From positions 1 through 10,695 of the forward strand of contig DATIDQ010000095.1 in assembly GCA_035456205.1 (NCBI GenBank): DNA of 10,695 nucleotides. Reading direction: 5' to 3'. This document shows positions 1 through 6,493 of the stretch, one piece after another (within the stretch, counting starts at the first letter, position 1; each line of letters opens with the position of its first letter). Below the pieces are notes generated by a model. The model was not told the DNA's origin. It saw only the letters and a list, made by a program, of their open reading frames with translations, and did no database searches. The DNA comes from UBA7239 sp035456205 (GTDB taxonomy: Bacteria; Pseudomonadota; Gammaproteobacteria; Pseudomonadales; UBA7239). A program made the position numbers and the translations under genes.

Positions 1-1972
1 GCAGCGTTCCGTAAAATTTCATCGCACGATCAATAATCGCCTGTACCGATTGTCCTGCCGCCTTGCGTTCACTCCACGGCTTCAGTGCAGTAAACATCTG
101 CCCGACATTCTGTCCCTGCCCTGCCCAACTGAATCCGACCACATAGAAAACTTCTTTCACCACATCTTTTTCATCATTGAGATAGTGGTCACGGATTTTG
201 TCCATCACCGCCAGTGTCTGTTCGTTGGTAGAGCCCACAGGCAATATCACGACATTCGCCAGAAATCCCTGGTCTTCATCGGGCAAGAATGATGTTGGCA
301 AACTGCTGAATACATAAATCACTGCAGCAACAATCAATGCATACACTGCAAATATTTTACGCGGTTGGGGAATCAATCTTCCCACTGTGTGACGATAGCT
401 GACAGCAAGCCGCTCAAAAGTTCTGTTGAACCAACCGAAAAAACCGCTGCGGTGTTCATATTCTTCCTCAGAAAAAGGCTTGAGGATTGTTGCGCACAAT
501 GCAGGTGTCAGAATCAGCGCCACCAGAACCGATAATACCATCGCCGCCACCATGGTCAGTGTGAACTGGCGATAAATTGCGCCACTGGAACCGCTGAGAA
601 ATGCCATCGGCACAAACACTGCTACCAGCACCAATCCAACGCCGATCAACGCGCCGGTAATCTGTGTCATGGCTTTGTGCGTAGCTTCCAGTGGCGGCAA
701 ACGCTCTTCACGCATGATGCGCTCGACATTTTCCACCACCACAATCGCGTCATCCACCAGCAGACCCATCGCCAATACCAGACCGAACATGGTGAGAATG
801 TTGATAGAGAATCCAGCAACTGCCATCACAGCAAAAGTGCCCAGCAACACCACAGGCACTGCAATGGTCGGGATCAATGTCGCGCGCCAGTTTTGCAAGA
901 ACAGGAACATGACCAGGAACACCAGCACAATGGCTTCGAATAATGTCTTGACCACTTCCTCGATGGAAATCTTGACGAACGGTGTCAGGTCATACGGATA
1001 GTTGACTTCTATGCCCGGTGGAAAATACGGCGACAATTCCTGAACTTTCTTTTTTACTGCTTCAGCGGTTTCCAGTGCATTGGCACCCGGTGCCTGGGTG
1101 ATGGCCAACGCGGCAGCAGGTTCATGGTTATACGTACCGATAAAATTGTAGTTCTCGCCACCACGTTCAATACGTGCCACATCTTTCAAACGCACTTGTG
1201 AACCATCGGCATTCACACGCAACAGGATGTCACCGAATTGCTCCGGTGTTTGCAGCCGGCTTTGCGCCATGATAGTGGCATTCAGACGTTGACTTTCTAT
1301 ATTGGGCGCACCACCTAACTGACCGGCAGCCACCTGCACATTCTGTACACGGATAGCTTGCGTGAGATCGATTGGTGTCAAACCGAAAGCCTGCAATTTT
1401 GCGGGATCCATCCAGATTCGCATGGCGTATTGTGAACCCAATAACTGCACGATACCGACACCGTTCACACGCGAAATCGGATCCTGCAATGTCGAAGCAA
1501 TAAAATTACCGACATCAATACTTTTCATGCTGCCGTCTTTCGACGACACAGTCATCACCATCAAAAAACTTTTACTGGCTTTCGCCACTTTCAATCCCTG
1601 CTGCTGCACTTCCGGCGGCAGTAACGGCATTGCTGCCTGTAATTTGTTCTGCACTTGTACTTGTGCGATATCGGGATTAGTACCTGAAGTAAATGTCAGC
1701 GTGACAGAAGCCTGCCCGGAACCACTGCTACTGGAAGACATATAGTCCAGATGATCCAGACCACTCATTTGCTGTTCGATAACCTGTGTCACCGTATCTT
1801 CCAGCGTTTTTGCAGAAGCACCGGGATATGATGCATTGATGGCCACAGATGGAGGCGCCAGTTTTGGATACACAGCCACCGGCAACTGCGTCAGCGACAA
1901 TGCGCCAGCCAACATCACGATAATCGCCAGCACCCAGGCGAATACGGGGCGATCAATAAAAAAACTGGCCAT
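1..1972 (-). CDS. RND (HAE1 family) multidrug efflux permease, 3' end outside the window
   Basis: Inner-membrane, proton-driven drug pump of the AcrB/MexB type; it takes substrates from the periplasm or outer leaflet and passes them to an outer-membrane channel through the adaptor encoded just upstream. The frame is open from 1972 to the window edge and gives 657 of roughly 1,040 residues. The N-terminus MASFFIDRPVFAWVLAII is typical of the family. Paired aspartates in GLLVDDAIVVVENV fall at residues 407-408, the same numbers as the proton-relay Asp407/Asp408 of E. coli AcrB. Other family motifs are YPGASAKTLEDTVTQ, NVQVAAGQLGG, FLQNWRATLIPTIAVPVVLL and FLPDEDQGF. The start at 1972 is preferred over the adjacent ATG at 1975 because an AGGA lies 6 bases from it and the residue numbering matches AcrB. 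The gene is co-directional with the adaptor after a 24-base gap, so probably the same transcript. I saw no internal frameshift. The exact family member (AcrB, MexB or TtgB-like) cannot be fixed, so no symbol is given. Confidence 0.97.
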   Translation of the reverse strand, partial: MASFFIDRPVFAWVLAIIVMLAGALSLTQLPVAVYPKLAPPSVAINASYPGASAKTLEDTVTQVIEQQMSGLDHLDYMSSSSSGSGQASVTLTFTSGTNPDIAQVQVQNKLQAAMPLLPPEVQQQGLKVAKASKSFLMVMTVSSKDGSMKSIDVGNFIASTLQDPISRVNGVGIVQLLGSQYAMRIWMDPAKLQAFGLTPIDLTQAIRVQNVQVAAGQLGGAPNIESQRLNATIMAQSRLQTPEQFGDILLRVNADGSQVRLKDVARIERGGENYNFIGTYNHEPAAALAITQAPGANALETAEAVKKKVQELSPYFPPGIEVNYPYDLTPFVKISIEEVVKTLFEAIVLVFLVMFLFLQNWRATLIPTIAVPVVLLGTFAVMAVAGFSINILTMFGLVLAMGLLVDDAIVVVENVERIMREERLPPLEATHKAMTQITGALIGVGLVLVAVFVPMAFLSGSSGAIYRQFTLTMVAAMVLSVLVALILTPALCATILKPFSEEEYEHRSGFFGWFNRTFERLAVSYRHTVGRLIPQPRKIFAVYALIVAAVIYVFSSLPTSFLPDEDQGFLANVVILPVGSTNEQTLAVMDKIRDHYLNDEKDVVKEVFYVVGFSWAGQGQNVGQMFTALKPWSERKAAGQSVQAIIDRAMKFYGTL

Positions 1973-1978
1973 CATCAA

Positions 1979-1982
1979 TCCT
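1979..1982 (-). promoter_or_regulatory. Ribosome binding site deciding the permease start
   Basis: Read on the minus strand this is AGGA. It lies 6 bases before the ATG at 1972 and only 3 bases before the in-frame ATG at 1975, so it favours 1972. It lies between the adaptor stop codon and the permease start, consistent with independent re-initiation in an operon. Confidence 0.6.
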
Positions 1983-1996
1983 GATTACAGTGAGAG

Positions 1997-3130
1997 TCAT
2001 GGTCTGGCATTAACGGTTTGCGCAGCAATTTTTACTGCTACACCGGGACGCGCTTTTTGCAACCCTTCAGTGATAACACGATCACCGGCTTTCAATCCTG
2101 CCGATACCAGCCATTGGTTATCTATCGAACGGCTGATCTGCAACACGCGTAATTCCACTTTGTCTTCTGCACCAACCACCAATGCAGTTGGCTCTCCCTT
2201 GGCGTTGTATGTCACCGCTTGTTGCGGCACTAGCAAGGCCTGTTCATTTGTGCCGGATTCCAGTTGCGCATGCACAAACATACCGGGCAATAAATATAAT
2301 TTGCTGTTGGGAAAAATAGCACGCAACGTGAAAGTACCCGTGCCTTCGTCTACTGTACTGTCAGAAAATTGTAAGCTGCCGGATTCCGGATAAACCGATT
2401 TATCTTCCAGCACTAACGACACTTTTGCAGTGCCATTGGTTTGTTTCAATAAACCCTGCATAAAATCATTGCGCAGTTTCAATAATTCAGAGCTGGATTG
2501 CGTGACATCCACATACACCGGATCCAGTTGTTGCACGGTTGCCAGCGGTGTCGCTTCGCCCATGCGTACATAAGCACCTTCTGTTACTAACGATTTACCA
2601 ATACGGCCATCAATCGGTGCCAACACTTCGGTATAACCGAGACGGATACGTGCAGCATCCAGCTCTGCTTTCGCAGCTTCAACATCGGCCTGCGCCTGTT
2701 TCGCAGCAGCGCTGATATCGTCATACGCCTGTTTGCTGATGGCATGTTGCCCAAGCAGCTCACCCGTGCGGTCAGCCTGCAACTTTTTCGCCACCAGATT
2801 GGCGTTGGCTCTGGATAGTGCAGCATTGGCACTGTGGTAATCGGCTTCATACGGGGCTGGATCAATGGTGTACAAACGCTGGCCAGCTTTTACATCGCTA
2901 CCCTCGGTAAATTCCCGTTTCAATACCACACCGTCTACCCGTGCCCGCACCTGGGCAATGCGATACGGGGTAACGCGTCCGGGCAAGTTACTGGTAATAG
3001 TCACGGCCTGCGGTTGCATGACTACAACCGTTACCTCCGGCGTTGCCGGCGCCGGTGGAGGTGGCTGGCGGTTGCAAGCAACCGGCATCATAGCGGCCAG
3101 CAGCACAACAAGTATTCTGTGTCGGCGCAT
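1997..3130 (-). CDS. RND efflux periplasmic adaptor (membrane fusion protein), probable lipoprotein
   Basis: Adaptor of the AcrA/MexA type, 377 residues, linking the RND permease to an outer-membrane channel. The N-terminus MRRHRILVVLLAAMMPVACN is a short signal peptide ending at Cys19, which would be the lipidated residue. The -3 residue is Pro, so the lipobox is not ideal. Next come a beta-barrel/lipoyl region (PGRVTPYRIAQVRARVDG, then VVLKREFTEGSDVKAGQRLYTID), an alpha-hairpin rich in Ala, Gln and Lys (about residues 95-165), the return half of the lipoyl domain (TEVLAPIDGRIGKSLVTEGAYV), and C-terminal beta-barrel and membrane-proximal segments (LRAIFPNSKLYLLPGMFVHAQ; LKAGDRVITEGLQKARPGV). 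The frame stays open upstream to 3463, but that extension crosses the operator and would bury the signal peptide; the start at 3130 has a strong ribosome binding site 7 bases away. The gene is followed by the permease and is divergent from tetR. Confidence 0.95.
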   Translation of the reverse strand: MRRHRILVVLLAAMMPVACNRQPPPPAPATPEVTVVVMQPQAVTITSNLPGRVTPYRIAQVRARVDGVVLKREFTEGSDVKAGQRLYTIDPAPYEADYHSANAALSRANANLVAKKLQADRTGELLGQHAISKQAYDDISAAAKQAQADVEAAKAELDAARIRLGYTEVLAPIDGRIGKSLVTEGAYVRMGEATPLATVQQLDPVYVDVTQSSSELLKLRNDFMQGLLKQTNGTAKVSLVLEDKSVYPESGSLQFSDSTVDEGTGTFTLRAIFPNSKLYLLPGMFVHAQLESGTNEQALLVPQQAVTYNAKGEPTALVVGAEDKVELRVLQISRSIDNQWLVSAGLKAGDRVITEGLQKARPGVAVKIAAQTVNARP

Positions 3131-3135
3131 CAGCG

Positions 3136-3143
3136 CTCTCCCT
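3136..3143 (-). promoter_or_regulatory. Ribosome binding site deciding the adaptor start
   Basis: The minus strand reads AGGGAGAG; its AGGGAG core ends 7 bases before the ATG at 3130. This is the strongest Shine-Dalgarno sequence in the locus and sets the start of the adaptor inside the longer open frame. Confidence 0.75.
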
Positions 3144-3169
3144 TTTGCATAGAATGGCAATACGAAATG

Positions 3170-3198
3170 ATTATAGCTCCCATTCTGAGCATAATTGA
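3170..3198 (-). promoter_or_regulatory. Candidate promoter of the efflux operon
   Basis: A perfect TATAAT hexamer is present on the minus strand at 3175-3170, 40 bases upstream of the adaptor start. With a 17-base spacer the -35 hexamer would be TCAATT (3198-3193), a poor match that overlaps the edge of the inverted repeat at 3196-3227. A regulator bound to that repeat would occlude the -35 region. The -10 is clear; the -35 and the regulation are inferred. Confidence 0.55.
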
Positions 3199-3223
3199 CA
3201 TATTCGTCAATTATGACGAATAT
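3195..3223 (+). promoter_or_regulatory. Candidate tetR promoter
   Basis: A perfect -35 hexamer TTGACA lies at 3195-3200. Seventeen bases on is GAATAT (3218-3223), a weak -10 match. Almost the whole candidate lies inside the inverted repeat, which would give negative autoregulation of the TetR gene. The weak -10 keeps confidence low. Confidence 0.4.
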
Positions 3224-3227
3224 GTCA
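3196..3227. promoter_or_regulatory. Probable TetR-family operator: perfect 14-bp inverted repeat
   Basis: The left arm TGACATATTCGTCA (3196-3209) and right arm TGACGAATATGTCA (3214-3227) are exact reverse complements separated by ATTA. Each arm also has the form TGAC-N6-GTCA, so the site can be read as two tandem imperfectly palindromic boxes. It lies between the divergent adaptor and tetR genes and overlaps candidate promoter elements of both. TetR-family efflux repressors commonly bind such sites as one or two dimers. Binding by the adjacent regulator is inferred from position and symmetry. Confidence 0.8.
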
Positions 3228-3251
3228 TAAACCGAAATACAGCAATCTGAA

Positions 3252-3285
3252 TACAACCATCCAAGTACAACCATCCAAGTACAAC
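3252..3285 (+). repeat. 14-bp tandem repeat in the tetR leader, about 2.4 copies
   Basis: The unit TACAACCATCCAAG occurs at 3252-3265 and 3266-3279 and is followed by a partial copy TACAAC (3280-3285). It lies between the operator and the tetR start codon, in what would be the tetR 5' untranslated leader. No function is evident; it looks like a small slippage duplication. Confidence 0.9.
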
Positions 3286-3302
3286 AGCGGAAACCACCCG
3301 AC

Positions 3303-3938
3303 ATGACGGTCACGCCCATCAACAAACCTGGCTGCTCTCCTGGCAAACGGGATCGCACCCGGCTACTCCTTATCGAGGCGGCCATTGATGTGTTGTCTGA
3401 AAAAGGGTTGGAAGGCACCAGCATCGATGATCTGATGCGCGCAGCAGGTATGGCACGTGGCACGTTTTACAACCACTTCCAAAGCCGTGAAGAGTTGTCA
3501 TGTGCTGTGAGCAGTTTTATCCGTGAACAGGTGTACCAGACTGTTGTAGACCGCATTCCTGAACATTACAACGCCGAGCAAACTTTCATCTGTACAGCTT
3601 ATGGATTTTTAAACTACGGCCTGAAATACCCGAAAACTGGCTGGGCCCTGGTACGCATTGGCGGCAGCTCACACTGGGTAACAGGTGAACGCTTTTCCCG
3701 GGCACACAATGCACTGAAAGCTGTGCTACCCAATCAGGAGCCATTATTTCTGGGATTGATTTATATCGAAGGTGTCACACTGATGGTGTTGCGACGCTTG
3801 CTGGAAAACAGCATCAACCGCAATGAAGCAGATACCATTATTCAACTAGCGATGCGCGGCGTCGGCATTGAGCCATCACACATCCCGTCACTGATGGATA
3901 CAGCAAGAGCATTTATCACTGAGCTGCAACTTCGGTAA
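3303..3938 (+). CDS. TetR/AcrR-family transcriptional regulator, probable repressor of the adjacent efflux operon
   Basis: A 211-residue protein, a normal length for the family. The N-terminal DNA-binding domain covers residues 17-65: TRLLLIEAAIDVLSEKGLEGTS leads into the helix-turn-helix IDDLMRAAGMARGTFYNHF (41-59), followed by SREEL at the start of helix 4. The C-terminal 140 residues are the helical ligand-binding and dimerisation half, which is variable in this family and gives no ligand. The ATG at 3303 is the only plausible start, 13 residues before the domain; no good Shine-Dalgarno sequence precedes it, so translation may be weak. The gene is divergent from the adaptor across a gap holding a symmetric operator, so repression of the pump and of itself is the likely role. 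Its last 23 bases overlap the 3' end of the opposite-strand membrane protein gene. Confidence 0.93.
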   Translation: MTVTPINKPGCSPGKRDRTRLLLIEAAIDVLSEKGLEGTSIDDLMRAAGMARGTFYNHFQSREELSCAVSSFIREQVYQTVVDRIPEHYNAEQTFICTAYGFLNYGLKYPKTGWALVRIGGSSHWVTGERFSRAHNALKAVLPNQEPLFLGLIYIEGVTLMVLRRLLENSINRNEADTIIQLAMRGVGIEPSHIPSLMDTARAFITELQLR

Positions 3939-5670
3939 AACCTAATTTGCACCACACTGCACCGTCGCGCGCAAAAATATTGTCCGGCTTCTGTTGTGGC
4001 AACTGTTTTGCAAAACCTGCGTAATCAGTAAATCCATTGAGAGATTGCTGTAACCGTTCGAAGAAAGTATCTGCACGCGTTGCAATCAACAAACCTGGCG
4101 CTGTTTTGTCTGCATCAAACCAGGCAATGACGCTGTAACCTACCGGCGTAGAAAAATCGAGAGACAAGCGCGCATAACTCGCATCATCGCCATGCACATC
4201 AATATTCGATACAGTCACCGTACAAGGCTGAACGGTTTGTAAAAAATCAAACGTTGGCACTTGCCATGCGGGTTCTGCATACGGCCCCGTATGGATATCG
4301 CGCAAGACCGCGGCTTCGTGCTGCAAATTGTATGTACTGTCTTTGCCAAGATGCGAACGCGATACCGTCGCCTGAATAGCAGACAACTGGTTTTCCAGCC
4401 CGACTACCAGCGCAAGATGCGCATCGCGAGTGCGATTACCTGTTTGTAATAAAAGATCGTGATACCAGACTGCGCGCAAACCAAATATCGCCATTAGCAG
4501 GCACGCACCGGTAAAGATCCCTGCGCTGCGACAACGCACACTAGCCGCCAACCACAATACAACACCTATCCAGAACAGCAACACAATATTCTGGTAACGC
4601 AGCGCGTAAACGTTATCCCAGAAAAAACCACGCCCTAACGCTGTGACAACGCCGACACCGTAACCATATAAAATTAACGACAGCCCCAACCATGCCACTG
4701 CAGTGTATTTTTTACGCTGTAACAACCCCTGTACCCAACACCGGAATGCCAGCAACAACAATACAACCATTAATACTGGTGCCAACCAACTCACCAGCCA
4801 CGGCATGTGCAGTGGCCCGTCTGCTGCCAATTGAAATGACAATGGATTCGACAAATACCACGCAGGAAATACCACCAAAATACCAGCTATGCCCTGCAAC
4901 CATTGCACCAGTGACAGTTGCAATATTGCATCCGCCACTGAATTGCCACCCGGTGACAAATCATGAAAATACAGAAACCCATACAACACGGTAACAAAAG
5001 AAAAACCAGTGATTTGCACAACAGAAAACCGCAGCGCCAGCAACAACAATATTTCTACTGGCCACATCACCAATGCAGAGAAATTGTTCAGACTTGCCAG
5101 AAAAACACACAACCATGCCACAACAAGCCAGACAGTATTTTTCTTTTCTGCATTAGCCAGAATGCGCTCCAGTGATAACACGACAAAACCTGTCACCAGA
5201 AACCATTGCACATCAAAGGTATGCAGAAAATTAAATACCTGAGTGATATTGAGAAGGCAGAAAATCACCCCGGCAAGAACAATGCAACGCTGACCGGCAG
5301 CAAAAGAAGCATCACGCAGCAGTACTGCACGCACAGAGAGAAATGTTATGGCCTGCATCAACAGCGACACAGCCAGCAATAAAAAATTGCTGCCGGCAAA
5401 CCACTGCAAGTCAGCCACCCAGAACCAGCGGGATATCAGCGGCCTGTGTGAGTAACCATATTGTTCCCAGTAATCACGCCAACCAGCCTGACCGTGCATA
5501 GCCTTTTCAATAAATGGCATCGCTTCCCAGGTATCACGCCATGGCCCGCGCCAGATGCTCACTGCCAGGGTGTACACAGCGGCCAACGTCAACAGCAAGA
5601 TGAGCAACAGATACAGACTGCTCCAAACATGACGATATTGATCAATCCGTGACAAGGGTTTGGCTGGCAT
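3916..5670 (-). CDS. Polytopic membrane protein of unknown function, GT-C-like
   Basis: A 584-residue inner-membrane protein. From the ATG at 5670 I count about 11-12 hydrophobic segments, roughly residues 17-38, 94-114, 128-146, 155-170, 178-213 (two), 218-235, 258-276, 290-309, 323-345, 358-377 and 383-401. A soluble C-terminal domain of about 175 residues follows. The first loop contains GPWRDTWEAM (42-51) and GYSHRPLISRWFWVADLQWF (72-91). An acidic residue in the first outer loop and a HRP..SR..W..D pattern resemble uncharacterised GT-C-type glycosyltransferase-like proteins; RYQN (358-361) also fits. This is resemblance only: no substrate or activity can be named. The frame is open upstream to 5772. 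The ATG at 5670 is chosen because the hydrophobic core begins soon after it, although its ribosome binding site is weak; a TTG at 5721 preceded at 12 bases by GGAGGG is the alternative. It is divergent from the cyclic-nucleotide-domain gene and convergent with tetR. Confidence 0.8.
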   Translation of the reverse strand: MPAKPLSRIDQYRHVWSSLYLLLILLLTLAAVYTLAVSIWRGPWRDTWEAMPFIEKAMHGQAGWRDYWEQYGYSHRPLISRWFWVADLQWFAGSNFLLLAVSLLMQAITFLSVRAVLLRDASFAAGQRCIVLAGVIFCLLNITQVFNFLHTFDVQWFLVTGFVVLSLERILANAEKKNTVWLVVAWLCVFLASLNNFSALVMWPVEILLLLALRFSVVQITGFSFVTVLYGFLYFHDLSPGGNSVADAILQLSLVQWLQGIAGILVVFPAWYLSNPLSFQLAADGPLHMPWLVSWLAPVLMVVLLLLAFRCWVQGLLQRKKYTAVAWLGLSLILYGYGVGVVTALGRGFFWDNVYALRYQNIVLLFWIGVVLWLAASVRCRSAGIFTGACLLMAIFGLRAVWYHDLLLQTGNRTRDAHLALVVGLENQLSAIQATVSRSHLGKDSTYNLQHEAAVLRDIHTGPYAEPAWQVPTFDFLQTVQPCTVTVSNIDVHGDDASYARLSLDFSTPVGYSVIAWFDADKTAPGLLIATRADTFFERLQQSLNGFTDYAGFAKQLPQQKPDNIFARDGAVWCKLGFTEVAAQ

Positions 5671-5780
5671 CAATAACAGGTTCCAGAAACGGCAGGACTT
5701 TCGAGGCTTAATTGTACGCAAAAAACTGTGATACCCTCCATGCACAATCAAACAAACTTGTACGGACAACACAGACTGCT
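5671..5780. promoter_or_regulatory. Divergent intergenic region, promoters not clearly resolved
   Basis: This 110-base gap separates the membrane protein gene (minus) from the cyclic-nucleotide-domain gene (plus) and must contain both promoters unless starts lie further out. A TACAAT -10-like hexamer reads on the minus strand at 5716-5711, but its 17-base-spaced -35 is poor. I found no convincing promoter on the plus strand and no palindromic operator. Confidence 0.3.
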
Positions 5781-6455
5781 ATGAAAGCCATCCCCATCGA
5801 CACTTACCCCAAAGACATGGCCAATGCCTTTATCAACGGCATTACCTTTGTGAATGAAGTACGCGCTAATGATGCCAAACAGCTGGCCGTGTTGATGAAA
5901 AATGCCTGCTTCATGGAATTCAGCAGCGGTGAAATCCTGCTGACTGCTGGCAAAGCTGGCCGCCGCTATTCATTTTTACTAAAGGGACAACTCGCCGTTT
6001 ATGCCGATGACGATACCGACGGCCCTGCTATCAACCAGATCACGCCGGGACAAAACTTTGGCGGGCTTTCCATTATCTGCAAAACGCGCCGCACCGCTAC
6101 CATCGCAGTCAGCCCTTCCTGCAAAACTGCACTCATTTTGTCGATTGATATGGCAGGATTGGGCGAACTGAATGACTATAACGTTTATACACTGCAAACC
6201 AAACTGGCACTGTATCGCGCCATTGTGAACAACACGCGCTGGCAGCTAGAACTGTACAAAATGGATTACCCGACGCATCCATTAACATTGCGCGGTCGTT
6301 CAATTGATGTGTTTATTGGCTCACGCAATACCGAACAAGAACTGGCCAGTCTCGATCGTCAGGCACACCAATTGATCGAGATGATTGTGGAATGGAACCA
6401 GGCCTTGATGGCACAGGAAACAGAACGTGAAATGGGCGGCGGCACCTGGTTGTAA
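5781..6455 (+). CDS. Cyclic-nucleotide-binding-like domain protein without a DNA-binding domain
   Basis: A 224-residue, probably cytoplasmic protein. Residues about 32-125 have the cNMP-binding (CAP_ED) pattern: ACFMEFSSGEILLTAGKAG, then YSFLLKGQLAVYADDD, then the cassette PGQNFGGLSII followed by RRTATIAV (103-110). The canonical phosphate-binding cassette reads FGE(L/I)...R.A(T/S). Here the arginine is kept but the glutamate that normally contacts the ribose is Gly95, so ordinary cAMP binding is doubtful. Residues 126-224 are predicted mostly helical (LQTKLALYRAIVNNTRWQLELY; LDRQAHQLIEMIVEWNQALM), with no CRP/FNR-type helix-turn-helix, and end in MGGGTWL. The start at 5781 is the first ATG before the domain; the longer frame begins at a TTG (5712), and no strong ribosome binding site is visible. 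It may be a signalling or scaffold protein; its partner is unknown. Confidence 0.82.
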   Translation: MKAIPIDTYPKDMANAFINGITFVNEVRANDAKQLAVLMKNACFMEFSSGEILLTAGKAGRRYSFLLKGQLAVYADDDTDGPAINQITPGQNFGGLSIICKTRRTATIAVSPSCKTALILSIDMAGLGELNDYNVYTLQTKLALYRAIVNNTRWQLELYKMDYPTHPLTLRGRSIDVFIGSRNTEQELASLDRQAHQLIEMIVEWNQALMAQETEREMGGGTWL

Positions 6456-6493
6456 CACATAGTCGTAATAATTAGTTTTATAACCATTAATCT
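6456..6493. other. Convergent gene junction
   Basis: These 38 A/T-rich bases separate the stop codons of the cyclic-nucleotide-domain gene (plus) and the secreted-protein gene (minus). I see no GC-rich hairpin with a T tract in either direction, so transcription termination here is unexplained. Confidence 0.5.

Noticed and set aside
669..2393. Plus-strand open frames beneath the permease and adaptor genes
   Set aside because: They lie antisense to strongly recognisable RND permease and adaptor coding sequence, with no domain-like content or ribosome binding sites.
3131..3463. N-terminal extension of the adaptor to 3463
   Set aside because: It would run through the operator, the candidate promoters and the start of tetR, and would bury a signal peptide that starts at 3130 behind a strong ribosome binding site.
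5727..5746. CRP-like site TGTGA...CACA upstream of the cNMP-domain gene
   Set aside because: The spacing between half-sites does not match the TGTGA-N6-TCACA consensus.
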